Assembly (NCBI GenBank): GCA_023380915.1
Contig: JAMCSM010000130.1
Location: 1-27,328, forward strand
Length of the DNA stretch: 27,328 bases
Origin: Actinomycetota bacterium
GTDB lineage: Bacteria; Actinomycetota; Humimicrobiia; Humimicrobiales; Humimicrobiaceae
Direction of reading: 5' to 3'
The notes under the pieces are model-generated. The model worked only from the letters and a program-made list of their open reading frames with translations. It was not told where the DNA came from and did no database searches. Below, piece after piece: positions 17,799 through 25,049 of the stretch. The position numbers and the translations under genes are program-made. Positions within the stretch are counted from its first letter, which is position 1, and the number at the start of each line of letters is the position of its first letter.

Positions 17799-18029
17799 TT
17801 ATTCTAAAACTTTTTTGATTTCTTCAACTGTTGGAACCTTGCCATAAAACTTTACATCTCCATCAACTACTAATGCAGGTGTTCCTATAACTCCAAAATC
17901 TATAATCCTGTTAGGATCAGTAACTTCTTCAACGTCAGCTGCAATTCCTAAACTTTGTAAAGCTTCTATGACATTTGCCTTTGTTTTCTTGCATAACGGG
18001 CAACCAACACCTAAGACTTGAATTTTCAA
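17799..18029 (-). CDS. Thioredoxin-like redox-active disulfide protein
   Basis: A 76-residue thioredoxin-fold protein with the redox pair in GCPLC (Cys 10 and 13) and cis-Pro in GTPALVVDG. Proteins of this size (redox-active disulfide protein 2 type) often lie beside COG0701 permease and ArsR genes in anaerobes. The start is TTG 18029, decided by the strong GAGGAGGAG site 6 bases upstream. It lies between the DGC gene and the ACR3-like gene and may reduce or relay thiol-bound metalloid to a transporter; that role is inferred from context only. Confidence 0.85.
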   Translation of the reverse strand: MKIQVLGVGCPLCKKTKANVIEALQSLGIAADVEEVTDPNRIIDFGVIGTPALVVDGDVKFYGKVPTVEEIKKVLE

Positions 18030-18090
18030 TTTCGCTCCTCCTCTATAGATTTAGTAAAAAAGTCATGTAATAACCACAACGATGAGGGTT

Positions 18091-18117
18091 AAAATGTTTT
18101 TCGAAAAATGTTTTTCG
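18091..18117. repeat. Tandem 13-base repeat
   Basis: AAAATGTTTTTCG occurs at 18091-18103 and again at 18105-18117, one base apart. The junction also forms the palindrome CGAAAAA-TG-TTTTTCG (18102-18117). It sits in the 101-base gap between the DGC and thioredoxin-like genes and could be a processing or regulatory site. Confidence 0.5.
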
Positions 18118-18130
18118 GTTCTTTATTGAA

Positions 18131-18568
18131 TTACTCGACTATTGAGCTAACAATAAGTTCTTTTGCCTTTTTAACCTCATCCTGTGATATGTATTCCATA
18201 ACAGGCTTTAGATTTTGTCCGATGTCCTCATGCAGAGCCTTTTTCTTCATCCCTATATCTCTTGTTAAAACTATGCTTTTTGTTAACTTAAATCCTGCAA
18301 GTTCTGCAGTTTTTTTAGCACACTCAAAAGGACATCCATCTACAGTTATAACTTTTTTTGCAGCTTTAGTCTTTCCTACAACAGGTTTTACTCCATGCTG
18401 CAATCCTGCTAAACAACCTATAGCCACCTTATCTAAACCCAATTCCTTAACCGCTTCAAGGCAAGCCAGAGCACTTGTTATACCAGTATTAGACATTCCG
18501 CCATAACATGAAAATATAACATTCTCGTGGGTTGGTATTACCTCTTCCCAGTGTTTATCTTCTGCCAT
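18131..18568 (-). CDS. DGC-domain putative zinc-binding protein
   Basis: A 145-residue protein of the DGC family (PF08859, described as putative zinc-binding). Conserved cysteines are in FSCYGG (Cys 21), ALACLEAV (36), IGCLAG (52) and the name-giving VDGCPFECAKK (79 and 83). A near-perfect AAGGAGG lies before ATG 18568. It sits between the frameshifted permease gene and the thioredoxin-like gene, a neighbourhood repeatedly seen with COG0701 permeases. The biochemical role is not established; delivery of thiol-bound metal or metalloid to the permease is a reasonable guess. A half-length relative is encoded at 25893-26117. Confidence 0.85.
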   Translation of the reverse strand: MAEDKHWEEVIPTHENVIFSCYGGMSNTGITSALACLEAVKELGLDKVAIGCLAGLQHGVKPVVGKTKAAKKVITVDGCPFECAKKTAELAGFKLTKSIVLTRDIGMKKKALHEDIGQNLKPVMEYISQDEVKKAKELIVSSIVE

Positions 18569-18622
18569 TTTTTCCTCCTTACAACTTTAATATGTTTTAT
18601 TAATTTATTAGCGATATAATTC

Positions 18623-19096
18623 TTATCCAAAAAAGTGTCCAAATAACATCCCTGTAAAAGCAGCCATTATTACTACAAGGGATACATAAGTCAGGGTTTT
18701 TTTAGCTCCCATAATCCTTCCAAGTACAATCATATTAGGTAGAGCCAGGGCTGGTCCAGCTAAGAGCAAAGTAAGAGCAGGGCCTTTACCCATTCCTAAG
18801 TCCATAAATGCTTTTATTATTGGCACTTCTGTAAGTGTTGAAAAATACATAAGTGCACCAAAGACAGATGCAGTAAAATTAGATCTGATACTATTTCCGC
18901 CAACCCACGCCTCAACTATGCTCTGAGGTAGAAAATATTTAATAATTCCTGCAATAAATACACCAGCAAGAAGTATTGGAAATATCTGCAATGCAAGCTT
19001 TCCAGTTTCTTTCATCCAGTCCTTTAGTTCAGGTCTTTTAAAGCCAATAACTAATATTACAATTATACAGCAAGTGATATTCCTGCATATATCCAC
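18623..19096 (-). CDS. COG0701/ArsP-type permease, C-terminal half (frameshifted from the N-terminal half)
   Basis: The 157-codon frame contains the second half of a DUF318/COG0701 permease: LALQIFPILLAGVFIAGIIKYFLP, the STLTEVPIIKAFMDLG loop and GPALTLLLAGPALALPNM, with about four membrane helices. Its first 10 or so codons (MDICRNITCC) are only the overlap with the upstream frame. True similarity starts at IIVILVIGFKRPE, which continues the upstream protein exactly after a -1 shift near 19070-19075. No heptanucleotide slip site is visible, so loss of one base (mutation or sequencing error) is more likely than programmed shifting. It was probably one gene, 18623-19668, of about 345 codons. 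Confidence 0.75.
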   Translation of the reverse strand: MDICRNITCCIIVILVIGFKRPELKDWMKETGKLALQIFPILLAGVFIAGIIKYFLPQSIVEAWVGGNSIRSNFTASVFGALMYFSTLTEVPIIKAFMDLGMGKGPALTLLLAGPALALPNMIVLGRIMGAKKTLTYVSLVVIMAAFTGMLFGHFFG

Positions 19097-19668
19097 ATTT
19101 TTGCAGCACCAAAAATTAAAATTGCAATAAGAGAAAGGAAAAATATTGCACTTATATATACTGGCTTTTTATAGCTTGTCTGTTCAAAGGTTTTAAACAT
19201 GTTATCGTTTCCCTCAAGCTTTGCCCTTTCTTCTTTTGTCCATATAAGAGCCATGATAAGACCTATTACTACAGAAAATGCCATTGCACCTATTGCCCTT
19301 GCAATGCCAAGGTCATAACCAAGCAGCCTTGCTGAATATACTATTGCAAGAATGTTTATTGCCGGACCTGAATACAGGAATGCAATAGCAGGACCAAGAC
19401 CTGCTCCTCTTTTTCTGATACCTGCAAAAAGAGGTAGTATTGTGCATGAACACACAGCAAGAATTGCACCTGATACAGATGCAACGCCATATGCAAGCCA
19501 CTTTTTTGCCTTAGGTCCAAAATATTTTAAAATTGCACCTTTTGATACAAATAATGCAATTGCTCCTGCAATAAAAAAGGCTGGTACTAAGCAGGTGAGT
19601 ACATGAGCTGAAAGATATTCAAGAAGTGCATACCAGCCACTTTTTAGAGCTTCTAAAAATATTTGCAT
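19063..19668 (-). CDS. COG0701/ArsP-type permease, N-terminal half (frameshifted)
   Basis: A 201-codon frame holding the first half of a DUF318/COG0701 permease. AVCSCTILPLFAGIRKRGAG (Cys 73 and 75) and LYSGPAINILAIVYSARLLG are the conserved blocks of this family, some members of which (ArsP) export trivalent organoarsenicals. The frame ends at TAA in KMWIYAGISLAV, in the middle of a membrane helix; the next part lies in the other frame (18623-19096). ArsR is encoded 39 bases upstream on the same strand, so it is the first structural gene of the ars run. Whether a working protein is made depends on the reality of the frameshift. Confidence 0.78.
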   Translation of the reverse strand: MQIFLEALKSGWYALLEYLSAHVLTCLVPAFFIAGAIALFVSKGAILKYFGPKAKKWLAYGVASVSGAILAVCSCTILPLFAGIRKRGAGLGPAIAFLYSGPAINILAIVYSARLLGYDLGIARAIGAMAFSVVIGLIMALIWTKEERAKLEGNDNMFKTFEQTSYKKPVYISAIFFLSLIAILIFGAAKMWIYAGISLAV

Positions 19669-19707
19669 AATTTATCACTTGTCCAATAAAAAATTAATTT
19701 TTTTAGA

Positions 19708-20067
19708 TTAACTTGCTTTTAAAATAATTCTAAATCTATCAACTTTTTGTAATTTTTTGTTATCAGAAACTATTTGATTGCTGTTATTAATAGCAGATAA
19801 TATCTGATTTAGAATTTGGCTTTTTTTAACACCTAAATTACTATTCAGTTTGTAATTTATCCATTTTCCATCTTTGAGATTTTCAACAAGACCGGCATTT
19901 TCTAAAACTTTTAGATGGCTTGATATAGTCGGCTGGGACAAACCGATGACTTCCCTTATCTCACAAACACAGATATTTTGCCTTTTATTTAATAGTGATA
20001 ATATTCTTACTCTGTTTTCATCAGATAATGCTTTTAAAATTTTTACTATTTCATAGAATTCATCCAT
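19708..20067 (-). CDS. arsR: ArsR-family repressor with a CVC metalloid site
   Basis: A 119-residue winged-helix repressor. ALSDENRVRILSLL is followed by NICVCEI, with Cys 33 and 35 at the position of the As(III)-binding CVC motif of classical ArsR (ELCVCDL). The recognition helix is SQPTISSHLKVLENAGL, and the wing contains DGKWINYKL. The protein is likely released from DNA by arsenite or antimonite and should control its own operon (permease, DGC, thioredoxin-like and ACR3-like genes downstream). Gene symbol is given on motif and context grounds. Confidence 0.88.
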   Translation of the reverse strand: MDEFYEIVKILKALSDENRVRILSLLNKRQNICVCEIREVIGLSQPTISSHLKVLENAGLVENLKDGKWINYKLNSNLGVKKSQILNQILSAINNSNQIVSDNKKLQKVDRFRIILKAS

Positions 20068-20135
20068 TTGATATCTTCCCTTAATAAATTTTTAACAATT
20101 AAACATATAAAAATTTTAAATAAATTAAATTATCA

Positions 20136-20163
20136 ATTATATTTATATATTTAGATATGTCAA
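20136..20163 (-). promoter_or_regulatory. Promoter of the arsR operon
   Basis: On the minus strand TTGACA (20158-20163) and TATAAT (20136-20141) are 16 bases apart, about 70 bases before the arsR start. The spacer contains ATATCTAAATAT, which could be part of the ArsR operator. Confidence 0.65.
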
Positions 20164-20305
20164 TAGGTAATTTAAAAAAATTATTTTTATAATATGCACG
20201 GGCTTCCAGATATTTGTGCAAAAATCGTTAGCAGTCTTTGTGAGTAAAATTTTTTTATTTCTATAAAAAATAAATTAAAAATAAGATATCTGCTCGCAAA
20301 AACTA
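20164..20305. other. AT-rich divergent intergenic region with imperfect hairpin
   Basis: No gene is seen between the arsR promoter and the permease promoter. AGTCTTTGTGAG (20233-20244) and CTCGCAAAAACT (20293-20304) are inverted with 10 of 12 pairs matching, and the A/T-rich stretch between them can also pair in part. The structure ends just before the -35 of the next promoter. Its meaning is unclear; it may be a regulator site or a weak terminator against read-through. Confidence 0.4.
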
Positions 20306-20334
20306 TTGACATATATATGTAAATAGCATATATT
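20306..20334 (+). promoter_or_regulatory. Promoter with embedded operator dyad (split permease operon)
   Basis: TTGACA (20306-20311) and TATATT (20329-20334) are exactly 17 bases apart. Inside, ATATATG (20313-20319) and CATATAT (20327-20333) form a perfect 7-bp dyad with a 7-base spacer, covering the spacer and the -10. The same ATATATG-N7-CATATAT dyad occurs at 22656-22676. Such placement is typical of a repressor site. Confidence 0.75.
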
Positions 20335-20409
20335 ATATCAATTACAATATAAATTTTTATTTCTGTATTATTGGCTCAGTAATTAAAAACAAAAATAAAG
20401 GATTATAAA

Positions 20410-20910
20410 ATGCTTGAGTTTATAAAAAGTTACTTAACAGTAATAGTTATAAATCTGATAGCTGTGGTTTGGCTTATCTTTTCTGTGGTAAAAAATAAAA
20501 GCAAGACAAAAGAGTCTTTAAAAATTGCACTTAAAACATTTTTCAAAACATTGCCAATGATAATTATAATAATAATATTTATTGGATTTTTGCTTGGATT
20601 TTTACCTCCTGATATAATTTCCAAAGTTATAGGTGAACAGGCTGGTTTTTGGGGAATATTGGTTACCGCGGTTTTGGGTTCTGTTTTATTCGTACCAGCA
20701 CTTATATCTTTTCCTCTTGCAGCTTCCCTTTTAAAGGGTGGGGCATCGATAATGTCAGTAGCTGCGTTTATTACGACACTTACCATGGTTGGAGTTGTAA
20801 CACTTCCTCTTGAAATAAAGGAAATGGGTAAAAAACTGACAATACTTAGAAATGTATTTAGCTTTGTATTTGCAATAATAATTGGGCTTATTATGGGGGT
20901 GATAATGTGA
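20410..20910 (+). CDS. COG0701-type permease, first half of a split pair
   Basis: A 166-residue membrane protein with four to five hydrophobic segments. It carries the half-permease block VLGSVLFVPALISFPLAASLLKGGA, then VAAFITTLTMVGVVTLPLEIKEMGKK. It is about half of a COG0701 permease and its gene overlaps the gene of the second half by 4 bases (GTGA), so the two products probably assemble into one transporter. The pair resembles the one encoded at 25531-24429 in order and sequence. ATG 20410 follows AATAAAGGATT. Substrate unknown; the divergent arsR gene suggests a metalloid or thiol-linked compound. Confidence 0.8.
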   Translation: MLEFIKSYLTVIVINLIAVVWLIFSVVKNKSKTKESLKIALKTFFKTLPMIIIIIIFIGFLLGFLPPDIISKVIGEQAGFWGILVTAVLGSVLFVPALISFPLAASLLKGGASIMSVAAFITTLTMVGVVTLPLEIKEMGKKLTILRNVFSFVFAIIIGLIMGVIM

Positions 20911-21482
20911 AGCCTGTAGAAATTAGTAAATCAAACGAAAAGATAAAACAGAAAAAGTCTCTTATTAGGGATTATATTATCATGGGTGCAATTATAATTG
21001 TTGCAGTAATTGCTCTTTTATTTTTTCCAGATAAATCTGGTCCAATACTTAGTGTATCAAAAAATTATTTTTTAGAACTTATCATGATACTCCCTGCAAT
21101 TATGATAATAATCGGGCTTTTTTCAGTATGGATACCAAAAGAAATGGTTGTAAAATATATGGGTAAAACATCAGGAATAAAAGGTATCTTTGTTGCTATA
21201 GCACTTGGAATGCTTCCCACAGGTCCGCTATATGTAGCATTTCCTATGGCCATTGCTCTGCTCAAAAAAGGAGCAAAAATATCAAACATAGTTATATTCA
21301 TTTCAGCATGGGCATGCATAAAACTGCCGCAGGAATTGGTAGAAATTCAATTTCTGGGAATAGAATTTGCACTGCTTAGGCTAGCCCTGACTATAATTTT
21401 TGTAATAATAATGGGTATTATAATTGAAAAAATAATAGACTTCACTGATAGAAAAAATATTAAAATTCAAGAAGGAGCGTAA
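20907..21482 (+). CDS. COG0701-type permease, second half of a split pair
   Basis: A 191-residue membrane protein starting at GTG inside the stop of the first half. A basic cytoplasmic N-terminus (KIKQKKSLIRDY) is followed by about five hydrophobic segments, with LGMLPTGPLYVAFPMAIALL and KKGAKISNIVIFISAWACIKLPQELVE as the conserved glycine/proline blocks. The pattern parallels that of the first half, as expected if both derive from an internally repeated permease. It is followed after one base by a cupin gene. Function is inferred from the family only. Confidence 0.8.
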   Translation: MKPVEISKSNEKIKQKKSLIRDYIIMGAIIIVAVIALLFFPDKSGPILSVSKNYFLELIMILPAIMIIIGLFSVWIPKEMVVKYMGKTSGIKGIFVAIALGMLPTGPLYVAFPMAIALLKKGAKISNIVIFISAWACIKLPQELVEIQFLGIEFALLRLALTIIFVIIMGIIIEKIIDFTDRKNIKIQEGA

Positions 21483-21483
21483 A

Positions 21484-21792
21484 ATGCAAATATTTGATTT
21501 AGATAAAATGCAGTCTTTCCCATATGAAGAAAGAGACAAAAACGTGTTTTACAAAACAAAAGAATTTAAAGCAAGAATAATTAAACTTTCAAGTAACGAA
21601 GAAATACCAAAATGTGAAATGGGTTCATTTGTTATATATTATATTTTGGAGGGAAAGGCAGAGTTATCAGTAAACCAGGATAAGTCTATTATTGAAGCCG
21701 GAATGTGTATAATTATCGACCCGGCAACTTTTTCTTTAAAGACCAAAGAGGGTGTCAAGATAATGGGAATACAAATAAAAAAGCAAATCTAA
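21484..21792 (+). CDS. Small cupin-fold protein
   Basis: A 102-residue protein whose middle (GSFVIYYILEGKAELSVNQ, IIEAGMCIIIDPATF) has the strand and glycine pattern of a single cupin barrel. The usual HxH...E metal ligands of cupin motif 1 are replaced (IYYILEG), so it may bind a ligand without metal, or only sense it. It begins one base after the permease stop, with GGAG in the end of that gene as ribosome site, so it is a member of the same operon. Role unknown. Confidence 0.65.
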   Translation: MQIFDLDKMQSFPYEERDKNVFYKTKEFKARIIKLSSNEEIPKCEMGSFVIYYILEGKAELSVNQDKSIIEAGMCIIIDPATFSLKTKEGVKIMGIQIKKQI

Positions 21793-21921
21793 AAATTTCC
21801 AATGGGACATTTCGATATAAATAAATAGTTTTGGAGGTTTTATTCTAAAAGCCAATATTTAAAAAAATATAATAGAAAAGGTTAATAATTTAAGGTTATC
21901 TAAGAAGCATAAATATACCCA

Positions 21922-22584
21922 ATGGTTAAATTACATAAAAGCAAAAAGATAAAATATATAAGAATATTTGTTCAAATTATCTCACTTATATTTTTTATTT
22001 TTTTCTTTGTAATAGGCAAAATTGAATTATTTTTCTTTGGCACCTTTTTTATAAGTTTAATATTAGCTATTTTTTTAGGGAGGATTTATTGTGGTTGGAT
22101 TTGTCCTATGAACACTTTAATGATACCAGTAAGTTGGTTTAGTAAAAAAACTAAAATACAGCGTAAAGGTACTCCAAAATGGATGAGATTTAAATTTTTA
22201 CCATGGATTATATTATGCATCTTTATAGTAACAATGATCATTGGTAATATAATTGATACTCAAATACCTGCATTATTCTATCTTCTGATACTTTCTGTTC
22301 TTTTTGTTTTAGTCTTTGAACCAAAAATATTTCATAATTTTATATGTCCTTTTGGAACATTACAGAGTCTTACAGGAAAATTTGATAGATTAACTGAAAG
22401 GGTTTATATAGATAGTTGTAATGGTTGCAGAATTTGTGAAAAAACATGTTATACGTATGCGGAAGCAGTCATTGTTCCCGGAAATACAAAGAAAGCAAAT
22501 ATTGATCCAAGGCTTTGTCATCAATGTTTTGACTGTCAAGTTGCGTGTCCAGTTAATTCAATTTACTATGGGAAATCAAAATAA
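21922..22584 (+). CDS. NapH-like membrane protein with two [4Fe-4S] sites
   Basis: A 220-residue protein with about four membrane helices. GRIYCGWICPMNTLM after the second helix and FICPFGTLQSL after the fourth are the twin CxxxCP-type motifs of the NapH/RdxA/NosR-like electron-transfer family. The C-terminal domain has two complete ferredoxin motifs, CNGCRICEKTC and CHQCFDCQVACP. It probably passes electrons across or along the membrane to a cytoplasmic acceptor. It lies 129 bases after the cupin gene on the same strand; whether it belongs to that operon is not certain. No nitrate reductase genes are nearby. Confidence 0.85.
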   Translation: MVKLHKSKKIKYIRIFVQIISLIFFIFFFVIGKIELFFFGTFFISLILAIFLGRIYCGWICPMNTLMIPVSWFSKKTKIQRKGTPKWMRFKFLPWIILCIFIVTMIIGNIIDTQIPALFYLLILSVLFVLVFEPKIFHNFICPFGTLQSLTGKFDRLTERVYIDSCNGCRICEKTCYTYAEAVIVPGNTKKANIDPRLCHQCFDCQVACPVNSIYYGKSK

Positions 22585-22640
22585 AAAAGTTCTTCCACGC
22601 TACCTGTTTTGTTAAAAATAGAAAAAATCAAAAAAATATG

Positions 22641-22676
22641 TTGTAAAAAATAATTATATATGTTATAAGCATATAT
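22641..22676 (+). promoter_or_regulatory. Promoter overlapped by the second ATATATG-N7-CATATAT dyad
   Basis: TTGTAA (22641-22646) and TATAAG (22664-22669) are 17 bases apart. The dyad ATATATG (22656-22662) / CATATAT (22670-22676) encloses the -10 exactly, and a further ATATATG half-site (22673-22679) follows. It precedes the small Cys/His-rich gene and the PadR gene, so PadR autoregulation is a natural reading. Confidence 0.65.
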
Positions 22677-22703
22677 ATGTTAATATATAAGGGAGATAAA
22701 ATT

Positions 22704-22908
22704 ATGTGTGAACAAGGTTTTAATACCAACAGATTTTCAGGGTGCGGTTGTGAACATACATATGGCCCAGGACATTTTAGACATTCGGATTACTGCAGCC
22801 CAATTTTTCCCGACAAAAACAGAACAAATTGAGCAATTAAAGAATTATAAACAAGTGCTTATTGAAGAAATTGGTGAGATTGATAAAAGATTGAAGTACC
22901 TGGAGTAA
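22704..22908 (+). pseudogene. Small Cys/His-rich, DUF5320-like protein, frameshifted
   Basis: ATG 22704 has a good GGGAG site 8 bases upstream. Its frame gives 42 residues rich in Cys, His and Gly (MCEQGFNTNRFSGCGCEHT...) and ends at TGA 22830-22832. The +1 frame is open to 22908 and encodes a coiled-coil tail, TEQIEQLKNYKQVLIEE...IDKRLKYLE. Joined near the T and A runs at 22804-22819, the two halves give about 67 residues of the form seen in DUF5320-type small proteins (a metal-ligand-rich head plus EEI..LK...L..I..RLEELE tail). The frame starting at GTG 22708 lacks its own ribosome site, so I read this as one frameshifted gene, not as a separate 66-residue protein. A homopolymer sequencing error is possible. 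Confidence 0.55.
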
Positions 22909-22967
22909 AAAAACAGTAAAAGTATAAAATATTTCAAGTAGCAACAATATAAGGCAGGATTTTTACA

Positions 22968-23345
22968 GTGTGCGATAATAAAGCTGAAAACATTAACAGA
23001 TGTTCATGTAAAAGCGGAAGAATAAGCAGGTTTTTAATACCTGCTATTCTTCTGCTGCTTTCTGAAAAACCTTCACATGGATATGAACTCACTGAAAAAT
23101 ATACTGAGTTTGGTTTTACTGAGGCTGGCTCTGACCCTGGTGCTATTTACAGAACCTTAAAGTTATTGGATTCAGAAGGGTTTATAAAATCTAAATGGGA
23201 TACTGATGATCCCGGCCCTGCAAAAAAGATTTATTCAATAACTGATGAAGGATCAGAATTATTGTCCAGCTGGGTATCAGAAATAAAGGAAAGAAAAAAG
23301 ACATTCGAGCTTTTTCTTAAAAGATACGATGAGTTAAAATTATAA
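22968..23345 (+). CDS. PadR-family transcriptional regulator
   Basis: A 125-residue PadR winged helix: RFLIPAILLLLSEKPSHGYELTEKY, then DPGAIYRTLKLLDSEGFIKSKWD and AKKIYSITDEGSELLSSW, ending in a dimerisation helix (IKERKKTFELFLKRYDEL). The N-terminus has three cysteines (2, 12 and 14, in RCSCKSGR) that could bind a metal or metalloid. GTG 22968 is chosen because AAGGCAGG lies 9 bases upstream. It follows the frameshifted Cys/His-rich gene by 59 bases and is a good candidate to bind the two matching dyads at 20313 and 22656. The tail is duplicated as a relic after pyrE. Confidence 0.9.
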   Translation: MCDNKAENINRCSCKSGRISRFLIPAILLLLSEKPSHGYELTEKYTEFGFTEAGSDPGAIYRTLKLLDSEGFIKSKWDTDDPGPAKKIYSITDEGSELLSSWVSEIKERKKTFELFLKRYDELKL

Positions 23346-23646
23346 GTTTCTCTTAACATAGCAGCACTTTATTTGTTCGGTAATACTTGTTTAATTCATT
23401 ACTATAAAAACACTGATAGGTCAAACATAATCGGCATAAATCTTAAAAAAATCAAAGCCCTTGTAGACATCATTGAATTTATTTACCAATATTTGAAAGC
23501 GCTGCACATATGTTAACTTCAATAAAAATAAGAAACTAAAGATATTTAATGTATTTAAATAATTTATAGGATGAAGAGGAATATATCAAGTAGATATCCA
23601 TATAATAAAGTGCGCGGGTATCTACAGCCAAAAGTAGCTGCTGCGA
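23346..23646. other. Non-coding gap between PadR and PIG-L genes
   Basis: About 300 bases without a convincing ORF, RNA gene or clear terminator. Short pairings near 23617-23658 (GGGT...ACCC around CAGC/GCTG) might end transcription of either converging gene, but there is no T-run. Nothing else is recognised. Confidence 0.4.
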
Positions 23647-24366
23647 CTATAACCCGTAAAAGAAATCTAAATCTTTATCAATTTTTTCTAACCGCGAAGC
23701 AGCCAATTTAAAAGTCTCTGTTGCTAAGAAACGTTGTCTTTCCCTTAATGATGAGACAGAAACTACTGAGTCGCTAATTTGGCTTTTATGGCAGTGGATT
23801 GCAGCTAATTTTTGTCTTAGTACAGAAATAACATTGATTATTAATGTTATTTCCTCATCAGGTACATAGTGAATATTAGTCATGCCAGTGGCCTCAACAA
23901 GACTTTTGGGGACAACCATATAGTAAAGTTTTTTTGGGATATCAGTTTTCCAGAAAGCTTCCGTTACAAAGTGACTTATGGCAATATGATCTGGATGTCC
24001 AGATATTCCATCAGGCCCATATGTTAGAATAACTTGGGGCTTATATTTTTCAACTACATCAATAATCTCGGAAGTTATTTTGTCAAAAGGAGCATCCCTT
24101 AGATGCTTATCAGCATAACCTAAAAATATTGGAGGCTGAATTCCAAGCACTCTGCAGGCACAGCGCAGTTCCTCCTCACGAATTTTACCAAGTTCACTTA
24201 TCTTATAATTTGTTTTATCCTTTTTGAAGCCTAATTCACCCCTCGTGGCAGTAAGTAAAAATATTTCCACGCCTTTGGCTGCCATTATTGCAAGTGAACC
24301 TCCAGGCCGAAACGATTCATCATCAGGATGTGCAAAAACAGCCAGCAATCTTTGTGAGTTCTTCAT
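23647..24366 (-). CDS. PIG-L/LmbE-family deacetylase
   Basis: A 239-residue zinc-dependent N-deacetylase. The zinc/catalytic block is VFAHPDDESFRPGGSLA (His 13, Asp 15-16) and the third ligand region is ISGHPDHIAIS (His 124, His 127). ATRGELGF and the EELRCACRVLGI segment are also typical. Relatives remove acetyl groups from GlcNAc-inositol or GlcNAc-malate (mycothiol and bacillithiol synthesis) or from other GlcNAc derivatives. A low-molecular-weight thiol role would suit the surrounding metalloid genes, but no partner thiol genes are visible. Stands alone on its strand. Confidence 0.88.
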   Translation of the reverse strand: MKNSQRLLAVFAHPDDESFRPGGSLAIMAAKGVEIFLLTATRGELGFKKDKTNYKISELGKIREEELRCACRVLGIQPPIFLGYADKHLRDAPFDKITSEIIDVVEKYKPQVILTYGPDGISGHPDHIAISHFVTEAFWKTDIPKKLYYMVVPKSLVEATGMTNIHYVPDEEITLIINVISVLRQKLAAIHCHKSQISDSVVSVSSLRERQRFLATETFKLAASRLEKIDKDLDFFYGL

Positions 24367-24428
24367 ATCATTAAAAAATCAAATGCTAACATTTGAATAC
24401 TATAATTGAACACAAATAGCCCATATTC

Positions 24429-25049
24429 TTAACCATTTATGGTGAAATTACATACTTTCTTTTCAGTCTTTTTAAAGATCACATCAACGATCATGCTCAT
24501 CAAATATATTAAAACAACCGTTATAGGAAATCTTAGGAGAGTAAACTTCCAGCCAAGAAATCTCCATTCCATAAGTAATTGCGGTAACTTTATTGCTGCA
24601 AAAACACTTAAGTAAGTCACCATATTGCCAACGCTAGCACCTTTCATGCGCAAAGACTTTGCAATTGGAAAACCTATATATAATGGACCTGCAGGCAATG
24701 TTCCCATAAGGAGTGCTATTAGAAAACCTTTGAAACCTGACTCCTTTCCCAGATATTTTGTGACCATCTCCTGTGTTGCCCACACACTTAGGATTCCGAT
24801 TAAGATTGTAACCGCAGGTAATATTTCCATCATCTCAATGAAAAATTGCCATGAATTCTTTAAACTTACCTCACCCTTAGCGGGAAAGACAAAATAAAGC
24901 ACGACAAATACTACGATTATCCCTGACATTATCAGATAATCTCTTATGATTGTTTTCTTCTTGTCTTTCTGCTTTTTAAGCTCTTTTTGATATTTTTCTT
25001 TTTCTAAACCCTCAAACTTATCTATGTTTTTACCTTGAAGTTGATTCAT
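24429..25049 (-). CDS. COG0701-type permease, second half of a second split pair
   Basis: A 206-residue membrane protein with a long lysine-rich cytoplasmic N-terminus (about 1-35) and about five hydrophobic segments. LMGTLPAGPLYIGFPIAKSL and MKGASVGNMVTYLSVFAAIKLPQLLMEWRFLG match the corresponding blocks of the protein encoded at 20907-21482, so the two are paralogues. Its ATG overlaps the stop of the first half (ATGA). It is the last gene of a five-gene minus-strand operon. Confidence 0.8.
   Translation of the reverse strand: MNQLQGKNIDKFEGLEKEKYQKELKKQKDKKKTIIRDYLIMSGIIVVFVVLYFVFPAKGEVSLKNSWQFFIEMMEILPAVTILIGILSVWATQEMVTKYLGKESGFKGFLIALLMGTLPAGPLYIGFPIAKSLRMKGASVGNMVTYLSVFAAIKLPQLLMEWRFLGWKFTLLRFPITVVLIYLMSMIVDVIFKKTEKKVCNFTING

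Noticed and set aside
19063..19096. Programmed -1 frameshift in the ArsP-type permease gene
   Set aside because: No X-XXY-YYZ slip heptamer and no clear downstream structure; simple base loss explains the data better.
20410..21482. Split permease genes read as one frameshifted gene
   Set aside because: Each half has its own start, the overlap is a standard 4-base coupling, and the same split occurs in the paralogous pair at 24429-25531.
22421..22615. 64-codon ORF within the NapH-like gene
   Set aside because: It overlaps the ferredoxin-motif part of the NapH-like protein in another frame and reads as a shadow.
23600..23660. tRNA-like or terminator-like fold near the PIG-L gene end
   Set aside because: Pairing is short and interrupted, with no acceptor/anticodon arrangement and no T-run.
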